Shown here piece after piece: positions 43,290 to 52,173 of a stretch of 64,000 nucleotides of DNA. Origin of the DNA: an uncultured Flavobacteriaceae bacterium (GTDB lineage Bacteria > Bacteroidota > Bacteroidia > Flavobacteriales > Flavobacteriaceae); the NCBI GenBank assembly GCA_947503005.1, contig CANNCA010000004.1, forward strand, positions 208,324 to 272,323. The letters are read 5' to 3'. The number at the start of each line of letters is the position of its first letter. The stretch's first letter is position 1. A program made the translations under genes and the position numbers. Under the pieces are notes generated by a model. That model was given only the letters and a program-made list of their open reading frames with translations, did no database searches and had not been told where the DNA came from.

Positions 43290-44918
43290 ATGAAAAAATT
43301 ACTGCTGCTCATTGCGCTGGTACTATCAAGCTGTGAGTATTTCAAAGAAAAGGTAGATCTAGTTATTGTCAACGCCAATATTTATACTGTTGACAAAAGT
43401 TTTTCAAAGGCCGAGGCTTTTGCCGTTCATGACGGAAAGTTCGTAGCTGTTGGAACAACGGATGAAATCAGAAGCGTATATACTTCAAACCAATTGGTAG
43501 ACGCCGATGGTCGTACCATTACGCCAGGCCTGATAGACGCTCATTGTCATTTTTATGGTTTAGGATTGAAACAACAGCAAGTTGAATTAGTGGGCACGAA
43601 AAGTTTTGAAGAGGTATTAGAGCGAGTGCGACAATTTCATAGAGAAAACCCAAAAGATTTCATTGTTGGTGATGGCTGGGATCAAAACGACTGGGAGGTA
43701 AAAGAGTTTCCGACAAAAACTAAGTTAGATTCCTTGTTTCCAAATATTCCGGTTGCTTTGTTGCGGATTGACGGACATGCTTATTTGGTCAACCAAAAAG
43801 CTTTGGATATGGCTGGAATCGATTGGAGCACCAGAATGGACGGAGGTGAAATTGTCAAAAAATGGACAGATGGTTATTCCGGTATTACCGGGGTTTTGAT
43901 AGATAACACAATGTCCTTAATAGATTCCATCATGCCCTCCCCAAGTTTGAGCGATAAAGTCAAGGCGTTAAAAGATGCCGAACGAATTTGTTTGAATACA
44001 GGACTTACGACGGTCAACGACGCCGGACTTGATAAATCGACCATTTCACTAATAGATAGTTTGCAGCAGGCTGGTGAACTATCCATTAGAATATATGCCA
44101 TGATTAGTAATAGCCCTGAAAATTTGGATTATTATTTGAATAAGGGACCAATTAAAACCGATAGGCTTAATGTACGTTCCGTAAAAGTATTTGGAGATGG
44201 TGCGCTAGGCTCAAGGGGTGCAGCACTTAAAAGTCCATACGCTGATAAAGCCGACCATTTTGGGGCTATGATTACTCCGGTTGCAGCTATAGATGCATTG
44301 GCCAAGCGAATTGCCGACTCCGAATATCAAATGAATACTCATGCCATTGGCGATTCTGCCAATGCAGTGGTACTTAGGGCTTATGAAAAAGTGCTAAAAG
44401 GAAAAACGGATAGACGTTGGAAGGTTGAGCACGCCCAGGTATTGGACAATGTGGATTTCGACTATTTTAAAAATGGGATCATTCCATCTGTGCAGCCGAC
44501 CCATGCCACAAGTGATATGTATTGGGCTGAAGAACGTCTTGGTTCAGCAAGGGTAAAAGGAGCTTATGCATTTAAGGACCTGTTGAATAAAGCAGGAATA
44601 GTAGCACTCGGCACTGATTTTCCCGTGGAACAAGTGAGTCCTTTATTGACCTTTTATGCAGCTGTTGCCCGAAAAGACCTTGATGGATACCCTGCGGGAG
44701 GTTTTCAAATGAACAATGCATTGACCAGGGAAGAAGCACTAAGGGGAATGACCATATGGGCGGCCTATTCCAATTTTGAGGAAAATGAAAAAGGAAGTAT
44801 AGAAGTGGGAAAGTTTGCTGATTTTATCATTTATGACAAAGATTTGATGACAGTACCTGCAACAGAAATCCCTTCCATTACCGCAGAACTCACCTATATT
44901 GATGGTATTCCCAGATAG
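43290..44918 (+). CDS. lipoprotein amidohydrolase (YtcJ-like, Amidohydro_3)
   Basis: 542 residues with lipobox VLSSC (Cys15). The metal-dependent hydrolase fold begins VDLVIVNANIYTVD, with TPGLIDAHCHFYGLG (first metal ligands H-x-H), VKVFGDGALGSRGA, YQMNTHAIGDSAN, WKVEHAQVLD and VALGTDFPVEQVSP, the complete binuclear-metal set of the YtcJ subfamily. It is tethered in the periplasm or outer leaflet. The family hydrolyses amide-like bonds; the substrate is unknown. Surrounding genes give no pathway clue. Confidence 0.9.
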   Translation: MKKLLLLIALVLSSCEYFKEKVDLVIVNANIYTVDKSFSKAEAFAVHDGKFVAVGTTDEIRSVYTSNQLVDADGRTITPGLIDAHCHFYGLGLKQQQVELVGTKSFEEVLERVRQFHRENPKDFIVGDGWDQNDWEVKEFPTKTKLDSLFPNIPVALLRIDGHAYLVNQKALDMAGIDWSTRMDGGEIVKKWTDGYSGITGVLIDNTMSLIDSIMPSPSLSDKVKALKDAERICLNTGLTTVNDAGLDKSTISLIDSLQQAGELSIRIYAMISNSPENLDYYLNKGPIKTDRLNVRSVKVFGDGALGSRGAALKSPYADKADHFGAMITPVAAIDALAKRIADSEYQMNTHAIGDSANAVVLRAYEKVLKGKTDRRWKVEHAQVLDNVDFDYFKNGIIPSVQPTHATSDMYWAEERLGSARVKGAYAFKDLLNKAGIVALGTDFPVEQVSPLLTFYAAVARKDLDGYPAGGFQMNNALTREEALRGMTIWAAYSNFEENEKGSIEVGKFADFIIYDKDLMTVPATEIPSITAELTYIDGIPR

Positions 44919-45083
44919 GTAAATGTCTCATTTAGGGTCATTTATCTGTTTTTTAAAAGCGTTTTATGTATTATAAGTAAGTTTTTTACTACATAAATAG
45001 TTGTTTTCACAACATTTTATTGAGCATTCTGTATTTTATCGACTCCTTTGTTGGGTAATTCATATCAACCAAACAAGACTGTG

Positions 45084-45479
45084 ATGAAAATACTAAAAAA
45101 CGATATTAGGAATGATTTAAGAATACTCATAGAACTGAGCTGTGTTTCTTCGGCAAAGAAAGAACTTTTTGAGCAATTCCATAAAATGCTCATTGCTATT
45201 TCTTATGAAGCTACGGATGTCTATATCGATTATAGGCGAAAAAGAATTTATATGAATGTTGTAGCTGAAGATGTAAAAGGCGACTTTCTAAAACGATTGG
45301 ATAACTTCGTACCGACCAGAGTATGTGTGAACCTTACCTATGAAAATTTAAGTGAGTTTTTAAAAGAGGGTGTTAAAGATAAAAATGTAATACCACGGCA
45401 GTATTATTCGCTGTTGAAGACACAGTTCATTAACGGAAAATCCCTTTCTGAAAAACTTCAGCCTTTAGAAAGGGCCTGA
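45084..45479 (+). CDS. small unknown cytosolic protein
   Basis: 131 residues from ATG 45084 (MKILKNDIRNDLRILIEL); a TTG 36 bp upstream is less likely. Alpha/beta, with CVSSAKKELFEQFHKMLIAISYEA, a strand DVYIDYRRKRIYMNVVAE and a C-terminal helix. No signal peptide or known motif. A bidirectional terminator follows. Not recognised. Confidence 0.6.
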   Translation: MKILKNDIRNDLRILIELSCVSSAKKELFEQFHKMLIAISYEATDVYIDYRRKRIYMNVVAEDVKGDFLKRLDNFVPTRVCVNLTYENLSEFLKEGVKDKNVIPRQYYSLLKTQFINGKSLSEKLQPLERA

Positions 45480-45513
45480 GATTCATGTTTCATTGAACTC
45501 ATTTTGGGTTCAT

Positions 45514-45546
45514 AAAAAAACCGAAGCCAATAGCTTCGGTTTTTTT
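45514..45546. terminator. bidirectional terminator
   Basis: AAAAAAACCGAAGC-CAATA-GCTTCGGTTTTTTT, between the unknown gene and the convergent DUF2911 gene. Confidence 0.93.
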
Positions 45547-45564
45547 ATTTCATTGCAAAAAGTT

Positions 45565-46104
45565 TTAAAACATCACAGGAACTGCAACACGCGTAGTGTC
45601 CCATCCCATAACCATATGGGCTCCGCCATCTACTTCTTTGAAAGCAATTGAAAACTCTTCCAAAGACTTTCCGTCCGATGAGGCGGCTGCGCTAACTCTT
45701 GCAACATCGGCTCCTTCATCATAAGAATAAGATCCCCATTGGTTCAAATTCTTGTTTAAGATAACGGTCCATTCGCCTTCTCCAGGAATGGTGAACAAAG
45801 AATAGGTTCCTGCTGCAACAGCAGTACCTCCAAAGGTAACATCTTTGTAAAAGGTAATCTCAGCAGCTTCGTTTGCTCCTGTTCTCCAAACTTTTCCGGC
45901 CGGGGCCAATTCAGACATTGAACGACCCTTCAGTTGAGGTCTGCTGTAGGTAATTCGAACGGCTTTATCGGAAACTTTATAGCTCGACGGAAAAGCTGCG
46001 GCATCCATCGGACTTTTATCCAATCCTGCGAAATCTTGTGCACTGGCTTCTACGGAAAAAACCAAAGCAATTGCCACCAGGGCAATGGTAATTACATTTT
46101 TCAT
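45565..46104 (-). CDS. DUF2911 exported protein
   Basis: 179 residues with signal peptide (to ASAQ). The block ITYSRPQLKGRSMSELAPAGKVWRTGANEAAEITF is the DUF2911 signature, followed by GGTAVAAGTYSLFTIPGEGEWTVILNK and a W-terminal HMVMGWDTTRVAVPV. DUF2911 proteins are common periplasmic proteins in Bacteroidota; the function is not known. The gene is convergent with the preceding one and separated from it by a shared terminator. Confidence 0.92.
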   Translation of the reverse strand: MKNVITIALVAIALVFSVEASAQDFAGLDKSPMDAAAFPSSYKVSDKAVRITYSRPQLKGRSMSELAPAGKVWRTGANEAAEITFYKDVTFGGTAVAAGTYSLFTIPGEGEWTVILNKNLNQWGSYSYDEGADVARVSAAASSDGKSLEEFSIAFKEVDGGAHMVMGWDTTRVAVPVMF

Positions 46105-46345
46105 AATAGTGTAGTTTTTAAAGGCTAAAACTAATGTGAATTCTAGCCATTCTTTCCTAAAGAGTCGTTAAAATTCACTCTACTTACAGAATGTCTCATT
46201 TTCTTCTAATATCCAAATAGAAAAATATCATATATTATAGTTAATCGAAAATTATATTTCAATATATAATCAATATGACCCTATATGTTTTATAATCGAA
46301 ACTTTAAAGCAATATTTGTAGTCTAAACTGAAATATTAAATTGTT

Positions 46346-48013
46346 ATGTGTGGAATTGTATGTGCGTTTGATGTGAAGCAAAGTACTGAAGTCTTGCGCC
46401 CCCAGTTGTTGGAGATGTCGAAAAAGGTTCGCCATCGTGGCCCGGATTGGAGTGGTATTTACGCGGACGAAAAAGCCATTTTAGCGCATGAGCGTTTGGC
46501 CATTGTAGATCCTGCGTCCGGAAAGCAACCTTTGGTAAGTCCGGATGGTAAATTGATTTTGGCTGCCAATGGAGAAATCTATAACCATCGGGAACTAAGA
46601 AAGCAATTTGAAGGTCGGTATAACTTTCAGACAGAGTCTGACTGTGAGGTGATTTTAGCACTCTATCAGGAAAAAGGCACCTCATTTTTAGATGAAATGA
46701 ACGGCATTTTTGGCTTTGCCATTTATGATTCTGAAAAGGACGAATATTTTGTGGCTAGAGATCATATGGGCATTATTCCTTTATATATGGGATGGGATCA
46801 AAATGGAACTTTCTATGTTGCTTCAGAACTTAAAGCTCTGGAAGGTACCTGTACCAAAATTGAATTATTCCCTCCCGGCCATTACTTACACAGTAGCAAT
46901 GGCGTGTTGCAAAAATGGTATAGCCGTGATTGGATGGAATATGACGCGGTAAAGGATAACGAAACCAGTATCAAGGAAATCAAAGAGGCCTTAGAGGCAG
47001 CGGTTCACAGACAATTGATGTCAGATGTACCATATGGGGTTTTACTTTCCGGTGGATTGGATTCCTCTGTAACCTCTGCAATTGCTAAAAAATATGCACA
47101 AAAAAGGATAGAATCGGATGATACCGCTGATGCCTGGTGGCCACAATTACATTCCTTTTCAGTAGGGTTGGAAGGTTCTCCTGATTTGGCAGCAGCACAA
47201 AAAGTAGCGGATCACATCGGTACTGTACACCATGAAATCAAATTTACCATTCAGGAAGGATTGGATGCTATTAAAGATGTTGTCTACAATCTAGAGACTT
47301 ATGATATAACAACTATTCGTGCTTCAACGCCTATGTATTTAATGGCGAGGGTCATTAAATCGATGGGTATCAAAATGGTACTTTCCGGTGAAGGTGCCGA
47401 TGAACTATTTGGAGGATATCTTTATTTCCATAAAGCACCTAACGACAAGGAGTTTCATGAGGAGACGGTTCGTAAGTTGGGCAAGCTTCACATGTACGAT
47501 TGTTTACGCGCCAACAAGTCCTTGGCGGCATGGGGCATTGAAGGTCGAGTGCCGTTTTTGGATAAGGAATTCATGGATGTCGCAATGCGTATCAATCCGA
47601 AGGATAAAATGATCAATGGAGAACGAATGGAAAAATGGGTGGTGCGAAAGGCTTTTGAGGATATGCTACCTGAAAGTGTAGCTTGGCGTCAAAAAGAACA
47701 ATTTTCCGATGGGGTAGGTTACAGCTGGATCGATACTCTGAAAGAAGTGGTGAATACCGAAGTTTCTGATGAACAATTGGCCAATGCGAAATTCCGTTTT
47801 CCCATTCAAACGCCCACTTCAAAAGAGGAGTTCTATTATCGTTCGATTTTTGAAAGTCATTTTCCTTCCGATGCGGCCGCTTTATGTGTGCCACAAGAAG
47901 CATCTGTAGCGTGTAGCACACAAATCGCCCTTGAATGGGACGAGGCATTCAAAAACATGAACGATCCATCTGGTAGGGCGGTAGCGAATGTACATGAAGA
48001 TGCCTATCTATAA
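46346..48013 (+). CDS. asnB: asparagine synthase, glutamine-hydrolysing
   Basis: 555 residues, a normal class AsnB length. It makes asparagine from aspartate, ATP and glutamine. Met-Cys2 (MCGIVC) is the Ntn glutaminase nucleophile; the amidotransferase domain spans 2-190 (HRGPDWSGI, NGEIYNHRELR, ESDCEVIL). The synthetase domain begins LLSGGLDSSV (PP-loop) and has VLSGEGADELFGGYLYF and VEGRVPFLDKEF. Its AATATTTG box is one mismatch off the consensus, about 37 bp upstream. Confidence 0.98.
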   Translation: MCGIVCAFDVKQSTEVLRPQLLEMSKKVRHRGPDWSGIYADEKAILAHERLAIVDPASGKQPLVSPDGKLILAANGEIYNHRELRKQFEGRYNFQTESDCEVILALYQEKGTSFLDEMNGIFGFAIYDSEKDEYFVARDHMGIIPLYMGWDQNGTFYVASELKALEGTCTKIELFPPGHYLHSSNGVLQKWYSRDWMEYDAVKDNETSIKEIKEALEAAVHRQLMSDVPYGVLLSGGLDSSVTSAIAKKYAQKRIESDDTADAWWPQLHSFSVGLEGSPDLAAAQKVADHIGTVHHEIKFTIQEGLDAIKDVVYNLETYDITTIRASTPMYLMARVIKSMGIKMVLSGEGADELFGGYLYFHKAPNDKEFHEETVRKLGKLHMYDCLRANKSLAAWGIEGRVPFLDKEFMDVAMRINPKDKMINGERMEKWVVRKAFEDMLPESVAWRQKEQFSDGVGYSWIDTLKEVVNTEVSDEQLANAKFRFPIQTPTSKEEFYYRSIFESHFPSDAAALCVPQEASVACSTQIALEWDEAFKNMNDPSGRAVANVHEDAYL

Positions 48014-48081
48014 TTTTCTATTCTTCGATTCACGATAATAATTACTGTTTTCGTTCAGTTTTTATTTTAATTAGTCAATGG

Positions 48082-48110
48082 GTCCCACCGAAAGGCGGGA
48101 CTCTTTACTT
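48082..48110 (+). terminator. probable asnB terminator
   Basis: GTCCCACC-GAAA-GGCGGGAC stem (one mismatch) with a GNRA-type loop, followed by a short TCTTTACTTTT-type stretch. Confidence 0.6.
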
Positions 48111-48274
48111 TTGCTCCGATTGTTCCTTTTTTATGTTATATAATGAAACCTTAAAAAATAGAATCAAAATGATACAATTTCAGCCTGTTTTTCAGGTAGT
48201 TTTTTTTCACAATAGTTGTTGATAACTTCAAGCTTTAAAAAGTGTGATAAGGCTATATTCCATAGGGTATTGCC

Positions 48275-48282
48275 TATATTTG
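48275..48282 (+). promoter_or_regulatory. -7 promoter box TATATTTG of gyrB
   Basis: Exact TAnnTTTG box 41 bp before the gyrB start. Confidence 0.65.
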
Positions 48283-48323
48283 TAAGATTGCAAAATTTGA
48301 AATAAAAACAACCTTAATATCTT

Positions 48324-50339
48324 ATGAGCGAAGAAGCGAATAAAGACGAAGAAGCAAACAAAAAAAACGAAGGTAAAAAGACCAATCCAGAACACCTTAC
48401 AGGAGATAATAAGAGAGCCTACTCGGCAGATAGTATCCAGGCCTTGGAAGGTATGGAGCATGTACGTATGCGACCATCGATGTATATTGGAGATGTCGGC
48501 GTCAGAGGACTGCACCATTTGGTTTATGAAGTGGTCGATAACTCCATTGACGAGGCTATGGGCGGGCATTGTGATACCATTAGCGTCGTAATCAATGAAG
48601 ATAACTCGATAACGACCAAAGACAACGGTCGGGGTATTCCGGTAGATCTTCATAAAAAAGAAGGTGTTTCTGCCCTTGAGGTGGTTATGACCAAAATCGG
48701 TGCTGGGGGTAAATTCGATAAGGATTCTTATAAAGTTTCCGGTGGACTACACGGTGTTGGGGTATCCGTTGTGAACGCGCTTTCAAATCACTTGAGAGCT
48801 ACGGTACACAGAGATGGTAAAATCTGGGAACAAGAATATGAAAGAGGAAAATCCCTTTATCCTGTAAAAAGTATTGGTGAAACCGATTATCGTGGTACCA
48901 TCGTAACTTTTCATCCAGATGATACCATATTCACACAAACTATAGAATACAGTTACGAAACGCTTGCCAATCGAATGCGTGAACTTTCTTTTTTGAACAA
49001 AGGGGTCACCATATCGATTATGGATAAGCGTCAAAAAGATAAGGATAGTGAAACCGGCTATGTTGGCGAAACGTTCTATTCTGATGAAGGCCTGAAAGAA
49101 TTTGTTCGGTTTTTGGACGGTACACGTGAAAACCTGATTCAAAATGTCATAGCAATGGAGGGCGAAAAGAACGACATTCCCGTAGAGGTCGCGATGACGT
49201 ACAACACTTCGTATACCGAAAACCTACATTCCTATGTGAATAATATCAATACCCATGAAGGTGGAACCCATTTATCGGGTTTCCGAAGGGGATTGACCAG
49301 TACATTAAAAAAGTACGCTGATTCTTCGGGAATGTTAGACAAGCTCAAATTCGAAATTCAAGGTGATGACTTTAGGGAAGGTTTAACAGCCATTGTTTCG
49401 GTTAAGGTTGCGGAGCCGCAGTTCGAAGGTCAAACAAAAACCAAATTGGGTAACCGAGAAGTTTCTTCGGCCGTAAGTCAAGCGGTTTCCGAGATGTTGA
49501 CCAATTATTTGGAGGAGCATCCTGATGATGCAAAAGTAATCGTGCAAAAGGTAATTCTTGCGGCTCAGGCAAGGCATGCGGCTACTAAGGCACGTGAAAT
49601 GGTTCAGCGCAAGACCGTTATGAGCATTGGGGGGCTTCCGGGAAAATTATCAGATTGTTCCGATCAAGATCCAGTGAATTGTGAAGTTTTTCTTGTTGAG
49701 GGTGATTCAGCGGGTGGTACGGCCAAACAAGGTAGGGATCGAAATTTTCAAGCGATTCTTCCACTAAGAGGTAAAATACTGAATGTTGAAAAAGCAATGC
49801 CTCACCGTGTATTTGACAATGAAGAAATTAAAAATATTTACACCGCTCTTGGTGTGACAATAGGCACCGAAGACGATAGTAAGGCTCTGAATATTGAAAA
49901 GCTACGATACCATAAAGTGGTTATTATGTGTGATGCCGATGTGGATGGTAGCCACATTGAAACCTTGATTTTAACCTTTTTCTTCAGGTATATGCGTGAA
50001 TTGATTGAAGGGGGGCATGTTTACATTGCAACTCCGCCTTTATATTTGGTTAAAAAGGGACAAAAGAAACGATATGCATGGACTGATGAAGAACGTGATG
50101 CAATTGCAGACAGTTATAGCGGCGGGGTCAGCATTCAACGATATAAAGGTCTAGGTGAGATGAATGCGGAGCAGCTATGGGATACTACGATGAACCCTGA
50201 TTTTAGAACGCTACGCCGAATTACCATTGACAATGCAACGGAGGCTGATCGTATATTTTCTATGCTTATGGGGGATGAAGTTCCACCAAGAAGAGAATTC
50301 ATTGAGAAGAATGCCGTTTATGCAAATATTGACGCGTAA
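48324..50339 (+). CDS. gyrB: DNA gyrase subunit B
   Basis: 671 residues, a usual bacteroidotal gyrB with a charged N-terminal tail (about 30 residues). With GyrA it introduces negative supercoils using ATP. The GHKL ATPase has VYEVVDNSIDEAM, DNGRGIPVD and GLHGVGVSVVNALS; the TOPRIM region has VEGDSAGGTAKQGRDR and MCDADVDGSHIETLIL; the C-terminus ends RREFIEKNAVYANIDA. QRYKGLGEMN is the conserved gyrB C-domain motif. Its own promoter (48275) and terminator (50396) make it monocistronic. Confidence 0.99.
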   Translation: MSEEANKDEEANKKNEGKKTNPEHLTGDNKRAYSADSIQALEGMEHVRMRPSMYIGDVGVRGLHHLVYEVVDNSIDEAMGGHCDTISVVINEDNSITTKDNGRGIPVDLHKKEGVSALEVVMTKIGAGGKFDKDSYKVSGGLHGVGVSVVNALSNHLRATVHRDGKIWEQEYERGKSLYPVKSIGETDYRGTIVTFHPDDTIFTQTIEYSYETLANRMRELSFLNKGVTISIMDKRQKDKDSETGYVGETFYSDEGLKEFVRFLDGTRENLIQNVIAMEGEKNDIPVEVAMTYNTSYTENLHSYVNNINTHEGGTHLSGFRRGLTSTLKKYADSSGMLDKLKFEIQGDDFREGLTAIVSVKVAEPQFEGQTKTKLGNREVSSAVSQAVSEMLTNYLEEHPDDAKVIVQKVILAAQARHAATKAREMVQRKTVMSIGGLPGKLSDCSDQDPVNCEVFLVEGDSAGGTAKQGRDRNFQAILPLRGKILNVEKAMPHRVFDNEEIKNIYTALGVTIGTEDDSKALNIEKLRYHKVVIMCDADVDGSHIETLILTFFFRYMRELIEGGHVYIATPPLYLVKKGQKKRYAWTDEERDAIADSYSGGVSIQRYKGLGEMNAEQLWDTTMNPDFRTLRRITIDNATEADRIFSMLMGDEVPPRREFIEKNAVYANIDA

Positions 50340-50395
50340 AACGTTTTGAACTTTTAAGGTAATTGTTGAAACGTTTTTGCTTTAGATTTATAAAT

Positions 50396-50432
50396 AAAAA
50401 AACCTGTTCTCATTTGAGAACAGGTTTTTTTT
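50396..50432. terminator. bidirectional terminator after gyrB
   Basis: AAAAAAACCTGTTCTC-ATTT-GAGAACAGGTTTTTTT between gyrB and a convergent lipoprotein gene. Confidence 0.93.
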
Positions 50433-50451
50433 GTATTTGAAAGTGTTACTA

Positions 50452-50823
50452 TTATTCTCTGATTGCGAGCGTGCCACCGTTGGGCTCCTTTAGGTGTACG
50501 GTCCCGTCCGATTCCTCCATAACGACCATATCTGTAGTTCTTGCCTCGAAGCCGGGATACGAAATGATGTACATATCATCTTCTTTTTTCCAGCTGAAAT
50601 CGGTCAGCGCTTCTAATTTATTGTTATTATATCTGTGAAATCTACCAAGATAGGCATCATTAAATATCCATTCTCTTTTGATAGTACTTTTGGCACTTTG
50701 ACTAGTGACGACTTCTTTATTCGTCCAAATACCAATGACGGGGTCATTGTTTTCAGGTATTCTAGAACAGTTGCTGGCCAATATGATACCAAGTATGGCC
50801 AGTAATGAAAATAACTTTTTCAT
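50452..50823 (-). CDS. small lipocalin-like lipoprotein
   Basis: 123 residues from ATG 50823 (MKKLFSLLAILGIILASNC, lipobox ASNC, Cys19); an ATG at 50853 would add ten non-signal residues. The mature part starts NNDPVIGIWTNKEV, the GxW of a lipocalin-like strand A, and continues with beta strands (KREWIFND, YLGRFHRYN, DFSWKKEDDMYIISY). The family is common in Bacteroidota; the ligand is unknown. Confidence 0.72.
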   Translation of the reverse strand: MKKLFSLLAILGIILASNCSRIPENNDPVIGIWTNKEVVTSQSAKSTIKREWIFNDAYLGRFHRYNNNKLEALTDFSWKKEDDMYIISYPGFEARTTDMVVMEESDGTVHLKEPNGGTLAIRE

Positions 50824-51098
50824 CTTGTAGGTTTTTACTGTCCTGCCTTTCAACAGGTTGATTCGGGGTTTTTACTTCTTTCAGAACGCAATGCCCGCGT
50901 TTTGTATTGCTAAAATTCGATGTATGGCACGATATTCGGTTTTTCTTCGTTGAAGCGCTATTTTTTTTAACAACAGCTGCATTTCATCGATGTTTTTTAT
51001 CGCGGTCAGCCCAATAATAATGTGTAGTTCATCCTATATTTTCTTTTAAGAATTCGTAATTTCGCTGAACTTTAAAGACAACATAAAAAATAAAATAT

Positions 51099-52025
51099 AT
51101 GAAAGTTACTGTAGTAGGCGCAGGTGCTGTAGGTGCGAGTTGCGCAGAGTATATCGCCATCAAGAATTTCGCATCTGAAGTGGTTTTATTGGATATCAAG
51201 GAAGGATATGCCGAAGGTAAGGCTATGGATCTCATGCAGACTGCCTCGCTCAATGGTTTTGATACTAAAATCACAGGAACAACAAGTGATTATTCTAAAA
51301 CAGCTGGAAGCCATATTGCAGTAATAACCTCGGGTATTCCAAGAAAACCCGGTATGACCCGCGAGGAACTCATTGGGATCAATGCTGGAATTGTCAAAAC
51401 GGTATCTCAAAGCCTACTGGAACATTCTCCAGATGCTATTCTCATAGTAGTTAGTAACCCTATGGATACCATGACCTATTTGGTTCATAAAACAACGAAC
51501 CTGCCCAAACACAAAATTATCGGAATGGGTGGTGCTTTGGACAGTGCTCGTTTCAAATACCGATTGGCGGAAGCGATGGAAGCTCCAATTTCAGATATAG
51601 ATGGAATGGTAATCGGCGGTCATAGTGATAAAGGTATGGTGCCTTTGACATCGCATGCAACTCGTAATAGCATTCGTGTTTCTGAGTTCTTATCGGAAAA
51701 TCGATTACAACAGGTGGCCGAAGACACAAAGGTCGGTGGGGCTACTTTGACAAAATTACTGGGCACAAGTGCTTGGTACGCTCCTGGAGCCGCCGTTTCA
51801 GGTTTGGTTCAGGCTATTGCATGTGATCAGAAGAAAATGTTTCCTTGTTCAACTTTCCTTGAAGGAGAATACGGCCTAAATGATATCTGTATCGGAGTTC
51901 CTGTAATTTTAGGAAAAAATGGAATAGAACGCATTGTAGATGTACCTTTAAGCAATGCTGAAAAAGCAAAAATGAAAGAAAGTGCAGAAGGGGTGGCGAA
52001 AACAAATGGTCTCTTAGAGTTATAA
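51099..52025 (+). CDS. mdh: malate dehydrogenase (LDH-like)
   Basis: 308 residues. It interconverts malate and oxaloacetate with NAD. Rossmann VVGAGAVGASCAEYIA, LLDIKEGYAEGKAMDL (Asp for NAD preference), active-site arginines in the SGIPRKPGMTREEL loop, VSNPMDTMTYLV, and the catalytic His in IGGHSDKGMVPL. The SGIPRKPGM loop Arg-Lys-Pro-Gly-Met identifies malate rather than lactate specificity. A terminator follows at 52050. Monocistronic. Confidence 0.97.
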   Translation: MKVTVVGAGAVGASCAEYIAIKNFASEVVLLDIKEGYAEGKAMDLMQTASLNGFDTKITGTTSDYSKTAGSHIAVITSGIPRKPGMTREELIGINAGIVKTVSQSLLEHSPDAILIVVSNPMDTMTYLVHKTTNLPKHKIIGMGGALDSARFKYRLAEAMEAPISDIDGMVIGGHSDKGMVPLTSHATRNSIRVSEFLSENRLQQVAEDTKVGGATLTKLLGTSAWYAPGAAVSGLVQAIACDQKKMFPCSTFLEGEYGLNDICIGVPVILGKNGIERIVDVPLSNAEKAKMKESAEGVAKTNGLLEL

Positions 52026-52049
52026 GGGAAACGACATTTTTATTTCATA

Positions 52050-52077
52050 AACATCCCACAATTCTGTGGGATGTTTT
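52050..52077 (+). terminator. terminator of mdh
   Basis: AACATCCCACA-ATTC-TGTGGGATGTTTT, an 11-bp stem followed by T-rich sequence. Confidence 0.9.
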
Positions 52078-52127
52078 CGTTTCTTACAATAACTCACAAA
52101 TAAATTGCCAATTCTTAGCGTAAATCC

Positions 52128-52135
52128 TATATTTG
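52128..52135 (+). promoter_or_regulatory. -7 promoter box TATATTTG of secDF
   Basis: Exact TAnnTTTG box with TTG 20 bp upstream (52105-52107). It lies downstream of an in-frame ATG at 52105 and so places the true start at 52174. Confidence 0.7.
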
Positions 52136-52173
52136 CACGCTGTTATAAAAACCATCAAAAAACAACTCAATCC

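Larger units (their letters stand above)
48014..48323. other. intergenic region between asnB and gyrB
   Basis: 310 bp. It has a hairpin after asnB (GTCCCACC-GAAA-GGCGGGAC, 48082-48101), an exact TACTTTTG box at 48106-48113, a weak hairpin CCTG-TTTTT-CAGG followed by a T tract at about 48183-48207, and the gyrB promoter at 48275. A short untranslated RNA of about 90 bases may lie between the box and the T tract. Confidence 0.4.

Noticed and set aside
48228-48653. 141-codon minus-strand frame across the gyrB start
   Set aside because: Shadow of gyrB codons; the promoter and gyrB reading frame explain the region.
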